In this document: positions 1-6,450 of the stretch, piece after piece
How positions within the stretch are numbered: the stretch's first letter is position 1
Layout of the letters: each line of letters starts with the position of its first letter
Source of the DNA: an uncultured Alphaproteobacteria bacterium
GTDB taxonomy: Bacteria > Pseudomonadota > Alphaproteobacteria > Rickettsiales > UBA1997
Reading direction: 5' to 3'
DNA length: 12,852 nucleotides
Assembly (NCBI GenBank): GCA_903898475.1
Contig: CAIUFU010000170.1
Span: forward strand, 1 to 12,852
Position numbers and translations under genes: made by a program
Notes under the pieces: generated by a model
Database searches by the model: none
The model's input: the letters and a program-made list of their open reading frames with translations, nothing else
Told to the model about the DNA's origin: nothing

Positions 1-1
1 T

Positions 2-1471
2 GCGATTTTTGCCCGTGCTTTGAAGCCAGAAGAAAGACAACCAATTGAAGATTACGCTGGTAAGAAATGGACTCGCTCGATCAATAGAAGCGCAGTATCT
101 GGTGGCTCATGCATTGGATATACAATTACTGAATCGGGCTGTGATCTTTCGGCGTCTCCTTGTTCGATTAGTGTAGCTGGATTGGTTGCATCAGTTTCTC
201 CAACTTCAAGTTCAACTTCAATTGCTTGTAACCAAGTTGGTTATTCAGGCAGTGTGAACTACACTTGCATTAATGGCACTGCCAATGTTACGGGAAGTTG
301 TACATCTGCTCCTCCTTGTTCTGTGACTCCAGCTGGCGTGTCTGCTGCGATTAATGTATCTAGCGGATCAACTGGAAGTGGCACATGTAACGTAGCTCAT
401 TATACTGGAACTGCATCATTTAGCTGCAGCAGTGGAACTCCAACTTACATCTCGCAATGCACTTGCGCAACGGGATACACCGGAAGTGGATGCTCGACTT
501 GTGATACTGGTTACGCGTCTGATGGCAGTGGAGGATGTGGTTTAAAATGCAGCATCACTGGTGTTGTTGGCATTACTGATGGAACCCAAGTCAATCCAAG
601 CAGCACTTCAGTTGCCTGCAATGCCTCTGGTGTATCTGGTGGACCAATCACTTACACTTGCCTTGGTGGAGTGTTTACTAAAACCGGCGGGACTTGCGTG
701 GTTCCTAAATGTAGCGGTGGAAATACTAGTATGTACACTATCGCAGGTGAAACGGTGCATGTATTTACAACTGGTGGCACACTTACTTGTAATCAAACTA
801 CCAATGCGCAAGTTTTGATTGTTGCGGGTGGTGGTGGCGCTGGTGGCAATATTGGCGGTGGTGGTGGCGCTGGTGGATTAATTTATCAAGCTTCACAATC
901 TTTAAGTAACACATCTTACCCAGTTGTGGTAGGCGCCGGAGGTACTGGAGGTGGGTCTGGAGTAACTGGTACAAATGGCGGCAATTCTTCTTTTAATAGT
1001 CAAATAGCTCTTGGCGGTGGTGGTGGCGGCGGCTGGGGCTCAACTCCCGCTTCAGGTGGATCGGGTGGTGGATCAGGCGGAAGCGGAGCTGGTGCAACGG
1101 GTCAATCCGGCCAAGGAACCAGCGGTGGTGGCCCAGGAAGCGGATTTATCGGTGGCGGTGGTGGCGGCGCTGGACATGCAGGATATAATGGTAATAGTAT
1201 TGGAGGAAATGGCGGAGAAGGCTTGTCTTACAACATTTCCGGCTCATCAATTTTCTACGCTGCAGGTGGTGGAGCTGGTACAGTTAACGCAGGAAACAAC
1301 TCTGGTGGCACTGGAGGATCTAGCATCGGTGGTAATGGCGGCTCAGCAAATCAAGTTGCAACTAGTGGCGCAACCAACACAGGAAGTGGTGGTGGTGGTG
1401 GTGGAAACATAGGTTCTAGGACTGGCGGCAATGGAGGCTCTGGTATCGTAATTATTCGATACGTCAATTAA
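2..1471 (+). CDS. Large extracellular Cys-rich/Gly-rich protein, 3' fragment (5' end missing)
   Basis: The reading frame is open to the window edge, so the gene begins upstream; the TTG at 20 is an internal Leu codon. The 489 visible residues open with AIFARALKPEERQPIEDY and then KKW, which looks like the end of a bacterial LamG/concanavalin-like domain (typically F.RAL..EER..IE.YL..KW). Next come three four-cysteine modules (cysteines at 54/76/89/100, 106/129/142/153 and 183/206/220/232), with an EGF-like stretch at about 153-183. From about residue 244 a VHVFTTGGTLTC segment leads into a glycine-rich domain with GGGGAGG runs, ending in SGIVIIRYVN. That pattern is common in bacterial and phage glycine-rich surface domains. 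There are 20 cysteines, which suits an oxidising, extracytoplasmic location. No C-terminal anchor or barrel is visible. Adhesion or surface display is an inference. The engB start lies 21 nt downstream. Confidence 0.8.
   Translation, partial: AIFARALKPEERQPIEDYAGKKWTRSINRSAVSGGSCIGYTITESGCDLSASPCSISVAGLVASVSPTSSSTSIACNQVGYSGSVNYTCINGTANVTGSCTSAPPCSVTPAGVSAAINVSSGSTGSGTCNVAHYTGTASFSCSSGTPTYISQCTCATGYTGSGCSTCDTGYASDGSGGCGLKCSITGVVGITDGTQVNPSSTSVACNASGVSGGPITYTCLGGVFTKTGGTCVVPKCSGGNTSMYTIAGETVHVFTTGGTLTCNQTTNAQVLIVAGGGGAGGNIGGGGGAGGLIYQASQSLSNTSYPVVVGAGGTGGGSGVTGTNGGNSSFNSQIALGGGGGGGWGSTPASGGSGGGSGGSGAGATGQSGQGTSGGGPGSGFIGGGGGGAGHAGYNGNSIGGNGGEGLSYNISGSSIFYAAGGGAGTVNAGNNSGGTGGSSIGGNGGSANQVATSGATNTGSGGGGGGNIGSRTGGNGGSGIVIIRYVN
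161..712 (+). repeat. Three tandem four-cysteine protein modules within the surface-protein gene
   Basis: Within the surface protein three modules share near-constant cysteine spacing: C-x21-C-x12-C-x10-C, C-x22-C-x12-C-x10-C and C-x22-C-x13-C-x11-C. Shared positions include a Gly-Tyr or Gly-Thr region before the third Cys, Y.C or F.C at the third Cys, and a GT or GG step before the fourth. An EGF-like insert with CTCATGYTGSGC separates modules two and three. The layout suggests two disulfides per module. I cannot assign a named family; a sushi-like fold is one possibility. The mirror copy is at 12141-12692. Confidence 0.65.
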
Positions 1472-1492
1472 TCAAAAATATTCTTAAAAATA

Positions 1493-2134
1493 GTGAAAAA
1501 ACTAGATCCGAAAAAAATTTTTAACGGCCAGTGCGAATTTCTTTTCGGCGCTCACACTTATTCACAAGTAGCGCCAAGTTCGCAGCCTGAAATCGCCTTT
1601 ATCGGCGCCTCTAACGTGGGTAAATCTAGTTTGATTAACGCGCTGATGGGCAAGAAAGTTGCCATTGTTTCAACCACTCCGGGACGCACGCGCCAGTTAA
1701 ATTTTTTCAAAGTTGCTGACGGTTTTACCCAAAGTTTCTCAGAAGGATTTGTGCTAGTTGACATGCCGGGTTACGGCTTTGCCAAAGCCAGCGCCAAACA
1801 CTCAGAACATTGGCAAAAAACTGCTTTGGAATATTTGATGAAACGCCCAAATTTGAAGCGGCTTTTTTTGTTGATTGATCCAATTAAAGGCTTGAAAGAA
1901 GCAGATCGCGATATGATTAACATGCTCAACGCGGTGGCAGTTTCTTTTCAAATTATCTTGACGAAATCCGATAAATTAAATCGCGAAGAACTAGCAAAAG
2001 CCGAAGCAAAAATTGCCAAAGAAGTTTTAACTTGGCCAGCGGCGCACCCTAAAATCATTGCCACCAGCAGCTCGAAGGGCTACGGCGTTAATGATGTTCA
2101 AGATTCAATTGTTGAAGTGTTGCAGCATTTGTAA
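1493..2134 (+). CDS. engB: Ribosome biogenesis GTPase EngB (YsxC/YihA)
   Basis: A TRAFAC-class GTPase of 213 residues, normal length for EngB, which acts in the cytoplasm in late assembly of the 50S ribosomal subunit. All G motifs are present in order: G1 GASNVGKS at 38-45, the G2/switch I block TTPGRTRQLNFF at 61-72, G3 DMPGYG at 90-95, G4 TKSD at 157-160 and G5 TSS at 191-193. TPGRT followed by QLNFF is diagnostic of EngB rather than Era or Der. The start is GTG. It is the only usable start, since the upstream stop of the previous gene is in the same frame and the next ATG (codon 52) lies beyond the P-loop. No clear Shine-Dalgarno sequence is seen. Its TAA overlaps the next ATG as TAATG, suggesting translational coupling to the small downstream gene. 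Confidence 0.96.
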   Translation: MKKLDPKKIFNGQCEFLFGAHTYSQVAPSSQPEIAFIGASNVGKSSLINALMGKKVAIVSTTPGRTRQLNFFKVADGFTQSFSEGFVLVDMPGYGFAKASAKHSEHWQKTALEYLMKRPNLKRLFLLIDPIKGLKEADRDMINMLNAVAVSFQIILTKSDKLNREELAKAEAKIAKEVLTWPAAHPKIIATSSSKGYGVNDVQDSIVEVLQHL

Positions 2135-2265
2135 TGAAAATTTTTCTGACAATTTTTTTGACCAGCGCCGTCATTCTGCTACTAGTATTTTTACTAAACA
2201 TCGCTACATATAACGGCACTAAAACTCCCGCCAATCGACCAACTTCAAATGACAAAAAATCTTAA
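2134..2265 (+). CDS. Single-span membrane microprotein, 43 aa, overlapping engB and hslU
   Basis: A 43-codon ORF begins at the ATG that shares its A with the engB stop (TAATG) and ends 17 nt inside hslU. The protein starts [20 protein letters not shown]. It has one strongly hydrophobic segment at about residues 3-24, then a polar tail rich in Asn, Thr and Lys that ends NDKKS, with a net positive charge. There is no cysteine, so it is not a lipoprotein; an uncleaved signal anchor is likelier. It fills what would otherwise be a 114-nt gap inside a packed gene cluster, and it starts without a Shine-Dalgarno sequence, which fits re-initiation from engB. I recognise no family. Its position before hslU suggests co-expression but does not establish a function. 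Confidence 0.6.
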   Translation: MKIFLTIFLTSAVILLLVFLLNIATYNGTKTPANRPTSNDKKS

Positions 2266-3628
2266 AAAACCTGCCGCGCCAAAGACCAAATCTTTGCCGC
2301 AAATTTCTGCAATGGGCTTTACTCCCAAGCAAATTGTTGACGAATTAAACCGTTTTATCGTTGGCCAAAAAGAAGCAAAAAAAGCCGTGGCAATTGCGCT
2401 GCGCAACCGCTATCGCCGCAAGTTAGTTGAGTCGCCTTTGCGCGAAGAAATCGTGCCAAAAAATATTTTAATGGTAGGGCCAACCGGCGTTGGAAAAACT
2501 GAAGTGGCGCGCCGCCTTGCTAAACTTGCCAACGCACCTTTTATTAAAGTTGAAGCAACTAAATTTACCGAAGTTGGCTATGTTGGTCGCGATGTTGATT
2601 CAATCATTCGCGATTTGATGGATGTCGCAGTTAAAACCATCAAAAATGAAATCAAAAAAGAGGTCGAAAAAAAGGCCGAAGCTCACGCCAAAGAAAAAAT
2701 CTTAATGGCTTTGGTTGGCGACATTGCAGTTGCTGGCACCAAAGAAAAATTCTCGCAAATGCTTGAAAAAGGCGAAATCAACGAGCGCGAAGTTGAAATT
2801 GAATTGCTCGACAATGGCTCTTCATCAATTGGCACCAGCTTTGATATTCCCGGTGGTCAAGTTGGCATGATTAATCTTTCTGAAATGATCGGCAAAGCGA
2901 TGGGCGGCGAAAAAACCAGAAAAGTTAAAATGAGCGTTGAAGACGCCTTGAAATCATTGATCGAAGAAGAATCTGAAAAAATGATCGACGAAGATCAGGT
3001 GATTAAAAAAGCCACCAAATCTGTCGAAAATGACGGTATCGTTTTTATTGACGAAATTGATAAAATCTGCGCTCGCGGCGGCGGCAAAGCTTCGGGCTCT
3101 GACGTTTCGCGCGAAGGCGTGCAGCGCGACTTGCTGCCTTTGGTTGAAGGCACGGCGGTTGCCACCAAATATGGCACGATCAAAACCGATCACATTTTAT
3201 TTATTGCATCCGGCGCATTTCACGCAACGAAGCCCGCTGATTTACTTCCAGAATTACAAGGCCGCTTCCCAATTCGCGTGCAGCTAAAACCACTCACCGA
3301 AGAAGATTTGGTGCGCATTTTATGCGAGCCAGAAGCCAGTTTAATCAAACAATATGTGGCGCTAATTGGCGTGGAAAATGTGAAGTTAGATTTCACTGAC
3401 AATGGCATTAAAGAAATCGCCAAAGTCGCTTTTAAAGTGAACGGCGAAGTTGAAAATATCGGCGCCAGACGCCTTCACACCTTGCTTGAGAAAATTCTTG
3501 AAGATGTCAGTTTTGACGCCACCGAAATGAAAAACGGTGCCGCAGTAAAAATTGACCAAAAATATGTCGCTGAACATTTGGGCGATTTGACTTCTGGAAA
3601 AACCGATCTTTCGAAATTTATTTTGTAA
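2249..3628 (+). CDS. hslU: ATP-dependent protease ATPase subunit HslU (ClpY)
   Basis: AAA+ unfoldase of the HslUV (ClpYQ) protease; its hexamer unfolds cytoplasmic substrates and feeds them to the HslV peptidase. It has 459 residues against 443 in E. coli. Visible motifs are [18 protein letters not shown] at 36-54, Walker A GPTGVGKT at 77-84, pore loop GYVG at 110-113, a Lys/Glu-rich intermediate domain at roughly 130-255, Walker [10 protein letters not shown] at 264-272, and the sensor-2 block GARRLH at 405-410. The C-terminal tail DLSKFIL at 453-459 is the kind that docks into HslV, so the protease partnership looks intact. The protein carries about 20 extra N-terminal residues rich in Lys and Pro; a start at Met22 (2312) would remove them, but neither start has a good Shine-Dalgarno sequence. 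Unusually, hslV is not adjacent. purB follows after 19 nt. Confidence 0.97.
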   Translation: MTKNLKKPAAPKTKSLPQISAMGFTPKQIVDELNRFIVGQKEAKKAVAIALRNRYRRKLVESPLREEIVPKNILMVGPTGVGKTEVARRLAKLANAPFIKVEATKFTEVGYVGRDVDSIIRDLMDVAVKTIKNEIKKEVEKKAEAHAKEKILMALVGDIAVAGTKEKFSQMLEKGEINEREVEIELLDNGSSSIGTSFDIPGGQVGMINLSEMIGKAMGGEKTRKVKMSVEDALKSLIEEESEKMIDEDQVIKKATKSVENDGIVFIDEIDKICARGGGKASGSDVSREGVQRDLLPLVEGTAVATKYGTIKTDHILFIASGAFHATKPADLLPELQGRFPIRVQLKPLTEEDLVRILCEPEASLIKQYVALIGVENVKLDFTDNGIKEIAKVAFKVNGEVENIGARRLHTLLEKILEDVSFDATEMKNGAAVKIDQKYVAEHLGDLTSGKTDLSKFIL

Positions 3629-3639
3629 AATTCAACCTT

Positions 3640-3643
3640 AGGA
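3640..3643 (+). promoter_or_regulatory. Shine-Dalgarno for purB
   Basis: AGGA lies four bases before the purB ATG at 3648, in the 19-nt gap after hslU. It is the clearest ribosome binding site in this arm and supports the ATG start. The mirror copy is at 9210-9213 on the minus strand. Confidence 0.6.
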
Positions 3644-3647
3644 AAAA

Positions 3648-4964
3648 ATGATCCCTCGCTACTCTCGCCCTGAAATGGTCAAAATTTGGTCACAAGAAAA
3701 TAAATATAACATCTGGTTCGACATTGAGATTTATGCACTTGAAGCCCTAGAAAAACTTGGCGTTGCAGATGCCGGCTCTTCAACTCGTATTCGTCAAAAT
3801 TTCGAAAAAGCTGGTGGCAAATTTGATGCGGCGCGTGTTGATGAAATTGAGTCGGTAACCAAGCATGACGTGATCGCGTTTCTTACTCACCTTGCAGAAT
3901 TAGTTGGCGAAAATTCACGCTTCATTCATTTGGGCATGACCAGTTCTGACGTTCTCGACACTTGCCTTTCAGCACAGCTTTCACAAGCCAGCGACATTTT
4001 AATTGATGATTTAGAGCGTTTGCTTTCAGCAATTAAAAAACGCGCCTTCGAACATAAAAACACCGTTTGCGTTGGTCGCTCGCACGGCATTCACGCTGAG
4101 CCTGTAACCTTCGGCCTCAAGCTTGCACGCTTTTACGCTGAGTTTGAAAGAAACTTGGCGCGCCTAAAAACCGCTAAAAAAGAAATCGCGGTTTGTGCAA
4201 TTTCTGGCGCGGTTGGAACTTTCGCCAATGTTGATCCATTCGTGCAAAAATATGTCGCAGAAAAAATGGGCCTTGAAGAAGAATCGGTTTCAAGCCAAAT
4301 CATTCCTCGCGATCGCCACGCCGCATTCTTTGCCACACTTGGCGTGATCGCTTCATCAATTGAAAATCTAGCAATTGAAATCAGACATTTGCAACGCACT
4401 GAAGTTTTAGAAGCCGAAGAGTTTTTCTCAAAAGGCCAAAAAGGCAGTTCCGCAATGCCTCACAAAAGAAATCCGGTTTTAAGTGAAAACCTCACCGGCC
4501 TTGCCCGCATGGTGCGCAGCGCCGTGGTGCCTGCAATGGAAAACGTTGCCAGCTGGCACGAACGCGATATTTCGCATTCATCGGTTGAAAGAATGATCGC
4601 GCCAGATTCAACAATCACACTCGATTTTGCGCTTAATCGTTTGGTTGGATTGATCGAAAATTTAGTGATTCACCAAGACAACATGCAGAAAAATTTGGAT
4701 AAATTAGGCGGCTTGGTTTTCTCACAACGCGTGCTTTTAACTTTGATTGAAGAAGCCAAAATTTCTCGCGAAGACGCTTACAAAATTGTGCAAACCAACG
4801 CAATGAAGATCTGGGCTGGCGAGTCAAATAGCTTTTTGGAATTGCTTAAAAAAGACGAGGAAGTCTCATCAAAATTAAGCGACAAAAAACTCGAGGAAAT
4901 TTTCGATATTTCTTACCACACCAAAAATATCGATCACATCTTTAAGCAGGTTTTTGGTGGTTAA
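3648..4964 (+). CDS. purB: Adenylosuccinate lyase
   Basis: Fumarase/aspartase-superfamily lyase with two steps in purine synthesis: SAICAR to AICAR plus fumarate, and adenylosuccinate to AMP plus fumarate. Its 438 residues are typical of the shorter Bacillus/alphaproteobacterial type. Visible motifs are the N-terminal MIPRYSRPEM, TKHDVIAF at 71-78 with the active-site His73, MTSSD at 97-101, GRSHGIHAEP at 143-152 with the catalytic His146 or its neighbour His149, and the superfamily signature GSSAMPHKRNP at 266-276, whose Ser267/268 pair holds the catalytic serine. A WHERDISHSSVER block follows at 303-315. All key residues are intact, so the enzyme should be active in the cytoplasm as a tetramer. 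The start has an AGGA site. The 3' end overlaps the following flavoprotein gene by 8 nt, suggesting one transcript. Confidence 0.97.
   Translation: MIPRYSRPEMVKIWSQENKYNIWFDIEIYALEALEKLGVADAGSSTRIRQNFEKAGGKFDAARVDEIESVTKHDVIAFLTHLAELVGENSRFIHLGMTSSDVLDTCLSAQLSQASDILIDDLERLLSAIKKRAFEHKNTVCVGRSHGIHAEPVTFGLKLARFYAEFERNLARLKTAKKEIAVCAISGAVGTFANVDPFVQKYVAEKMGLEEESVSSQIIPRDRHAAFFATLGVIASSIENLAIEIRHLQRTEVLEAEEFFSKGQKGSSAMPHKRNPVLSENLTGLARMVRSAVVPAMENVASWHERDISHSSVERMIAPDSTITLDFALNRLVGLIENLVIHQDNMQKNLDKLGGLVFSQRVLLTLIEEAKISREDAYKIVQTNAMKIWAGESNSFLELLKKDEEVSSKLSDKKLEEIFDISYHTKNIDHIFKQVFGG
4948..4950 (+). promoter_or_regulatory. AGG motif that favours the GTG start of the flavoprotein gene
   Basis: AGG inside the purB 3' end sits six bases before GTG 4957 but only three before TTG 4954. 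The spacing and the commoner start codon favour GTG. The mirror copy is at 7903-7905 on the minus strand. Confidence 0.4.
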
Positions 4965-6144
4965 TTCTCGCAGCTTTGACGTCGTAATTATTGGCGCCGG
5001 AGCAGCAGGATTAATGTGCGCTGCAACCGCTGGAAATCGCGGTCGCAGCGTTTTACTAGTTGATCACGCCAAAGCAGTTGGCGAAAAAATCCGCATTTCT
5101 GGCGGCGGCAGATGCAACTTTACTAACCTTCACACCACACCAAAAAACTTCATTTCAAACAATCCTCATTTCTGCGTTTCAGCCTTGCAGCGCTTCACGC
5201 AACACGACTTCATTAATCTGGTAAAAAAACACCAAATCGCCTTTCACGAAAAAACTTTGGGACAACTTTTTTGCGATATTTCTGCGAAACAAATTATTGA
5301 AATGCTGCTAAAAGAATGCGCCGCCGGATCAGTTGAGATAAGACTTGAAAGCAAGGTTAGTGAAATAAAGAAATCAGAAAATTTCTTCACGCTGCAAGTC
5401 GAAAATGATTTGGTAAAATGCCAATCTTTAGTAATTGCAACCGGCGCTCCCTCAATTCCAAAAATGGGCGCAACCGGCTTTGGTTATGACGTGGCGCGAC
5501 AATTTGGTTTGAAAGTTGTGCAGCCAGTTCCGGCTTTGGTACCGCTAACTTTGGATGAAAATACTTTGTCTGAGACTAAAAACCTTTCCGGTGTTGCAGT
5601 TGATTCGGTTGTTTCTTGCGGCAAAATAAATTTTCGTGAGGCGCTGCTTTTCACCCATCGCGGACTCAGCGGACCAGCAATTCTGCAAATTTCGTCTTAC
5701 TGGAAACATGGTGAAAAAATCACAATCAACCTCGCGCCAGAAATTGATGTTTTTGCAAGAATTTCTGAAGAAAAAAAATTTAAACCAAAGCAAGAATTGC
5801 AAAATTTCTTGAGCAATTTTTTACCAAAAAGTTTGGCCAATTATTTAGCGCAAAAAAGCAATCACGCCGGAAATTTAGCTGATCTTTCCAACCAAAAACT
5901 CAAAGAAATTGCCAATTCTGTAAATGCGTGGGAGCTTATTCCAAATGGCACCGAAGGCTTTGCAAAAGCCGAAGTAACTTTGGGAGGAATTAATGTTGAG
6001 CAAATTTCTTCCAAAACTTTTGAAGCAAAATCTGTGCCTAATTTATTTTTTATCGGCGAAGTTTTAGATGTTACCGGCTGGCTTGGCGGCTTTAATTTTC
6101 AATGGGCTTGGGCTAGTGGCAAAGCAGCTGGGGATTACGTTTAA
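4957..6144 (+). CDS. YhiN/HI0933-family FAD-dependent oxidoreductase
   Basis: A flavoprotein of the HI0933/YhiN family (BaiN-like), 395 residues, near the family's usual 390-410. The N-terminal Rossmann motif IIGAGAAGLM (about 11-20) binds the FAD ADP moiety. It is followed by the family signature GEKIRISGGGRCNFTN (about 42-57). Further conserved blocks are ATGAPSIPKMGATGFGYD (about 161-178), FTHRGLSGPAILQISS (about 232-247) and the C-terminal GEVLDVTGWLGGFNFQWAW with SG..AG (about 367-391), which closes the flavin site. The substrate is unknown for most members; reduction of unsaturated compounds has been assigned to some relatives, but nothing here fixes it. The protein is soluble, without a signal peptide. 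GTG 4957 is preferred over TTG 4954 because of AGG spacing. It overlaps purB by 8 nt and is probably the last gene of the cluster. Confidence 0.9.
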   Translation: MVNSRSFDVVIIGAGAAGLMCAATAGNRGRSVLLVDHAKAVGEKIRISGGGRCNFTNLHTTPKNFISNNPHFCVSALQRFTQHDFINLVKKHQIAFHEKTLGQLFCDISAKQIIEMLLKECAAGSVEIRLESKVSEIKKSENFFTLQVENDLVKCQSLVIATGAPSIPKMGATGFGYDVARQFGLKVVQPVPALVPLTLDENTLSETKNLSGVAVDSVVSCGKINFREALLFTHRGLSGPAILQISSYWKHGEKITINLAPEIDVFARISEEKKFKPKQELQNFLSNFLPKSLANYLAQKSNHAGNLADLSNQKLKEIANSVNAWELIPNGTEGFAKAEVTLGGINVEQISSKTFEAKSVPNLFFIGEVLDVTGWLGGFNFQWAWASGKAAGDYV

Positions 6145-6210
6145 AAGGATTGCTCAATTGGCTTTGGCAATCAAAATTGAATTTCGTTACTAACTAAAAA
6201 AGAGAAAAAA

Positions 6211-6402
6211 ATGACCGAAAACAACAACGTAATTAAAGAATTTAAACCGGTGAAAAAACTTTCACCTTTCGTTTCCGACCCTTTCAACACAAGAGGTGGC
6301 AAAGGTGGCAAAAAAGGTGTAGTAATTTCTACAGCCCCAGCTGGTGTAAAAAAATCTAGCGCAAAATCTAGCATCAAAAAAGGCGGCAGCGGCGACAGAT
6401 AA
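6211..6402 (+). CDS. Small basic Lys/Gly-rich protein, 63 aa, unknown function
   Basis: Sixty-three residues beginning MTENNNVIKEFKPVKKLSPF. A Gly/Lys stretch RGGKGGKKG lies at 28-36 and a Lys/Ser-rich tail ends KKGGSGDR. I count 12 Lys and 2 Arg against 4 acidic residues, a net charge near +10, with no membrane segment, signal peptide or cysteine. The composition suggests a disordered, nucleic-acid- or ribosome-binding protein, but this is inference; I recognise no family. ATG 6211 is preceded by GAG at 6202-6204, six bases away, a weak ribosome site. It stands 66 nt after the flavoprotein gene and ends 2 nt before the terminator-like hairpin. The opposite-strand frame here is hydrophobic and would start inside the hairpin loop, so the plus-strand reading is better. 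Confidence 0.55.
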   Translation: MTENNNVIKEFKPVKKLSPFVSDPFNTRGGKGGKKGVVISTAPAGVKKSSAKSSIKKGGSGDR

Positions 6403-6404
6403 TT

Positions 6405-6448
6405 AAAAAAGCCAATTTTCCGCACCGGTGCGGAAAATTGGCTTTTTT
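6405..6448. terminator. Bidirectional intrinsic-terminator-like hairpin at the symmetry axis
   Basis: A6 (6405-6410), stem arm GCCAATTTTCCGC (6411-6423), loop ACCGGT (6424-6429), matching arm GCGGAAAATTGGC (6430-6442) and T6 (6443-6448). This is the classic A-tract, stem, loop, T-tract layout of a Rho-independent terminator usable from both sides, placed directly after the small basic gene. The axis of the window falls in the middle of the loop. The right half may be only the fold-back image of the left, so the native hairpin may differ. A natural terminator here is still plausible, because its left half alone has the expected A-tract and position. Confidence 0.65.
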
Positions 6449-6450
6449 AA

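Larger units (their letters stand above)
1..6426 (+). repeat. Left arm of a window-wide perfect inverted repeat
   Basis: This half of the window is the reverse complement of 6427-12852. The first bases TGCGATTTTTGCCCG match the complement of the last bases CGGGCAAAAATCGCA. Every gene start and end maps to its partner by p -> 12853-p, for example 1493-2134 to 10719-11360 and 3648-4964 to 7889-9205, and the paired proteins are identical. There is no unique spacer between the arms. Identity extends to both ends of the window, so no flank tells where a real duplication would stop. Confidence 0.98.

Noticed and set aside
1011..1412. 133-codon ORF in another frame of the glycine-rich region, and its mirror at 11441-11842
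   Set aside because: It is rich in Val and Ala because GGT/GGC/GGA repeats are read out of frame. It has no domain and lies wholly inside a better-supported gene.
1472..1492. Terminator or promoter between the surface-protein gene and engB
   Set aside because: The 21-nt gap is A/T-rich with no inverted repeat and no recognisable ribosome or promoter motif.
4954..4956. TTG 4954 as start of the flavoprotein gene
   Set aside because: It is only 3 nt from the AGG motif. GTG 4957 has a better 6-nt spacing and a commoner start codon, and the difference is one residue.
6148..6172. Small hairpin GATTGC/GCAATC after the flavoprotein gene as a possible terminator
   Set aside because: The stem is only 6 bp with a 13-nt loop, has no GC-rich core and no T-tract after it.
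6164..6193. Possible promoter for the small basic gene (TTGGCA, 18-nt spacer, TACTAA)
   Set aside because: The -35 matches 5 of 6 but the -10 matches only about 3 of 6, which is common by chance in AT-rich DNA.
6171..6425. 84-codon hydrophobic ORF on the minus strand opposite the small basic gene, and its mirror at 6428-6682
   Set aside because: Its GTG start lies in the hairpin loop at the artificial-looking axis and it has no ribosome site. The opposite frame of a Lys-rich gene is naturally Phe/Leu-rich, so it looks like a shadow.
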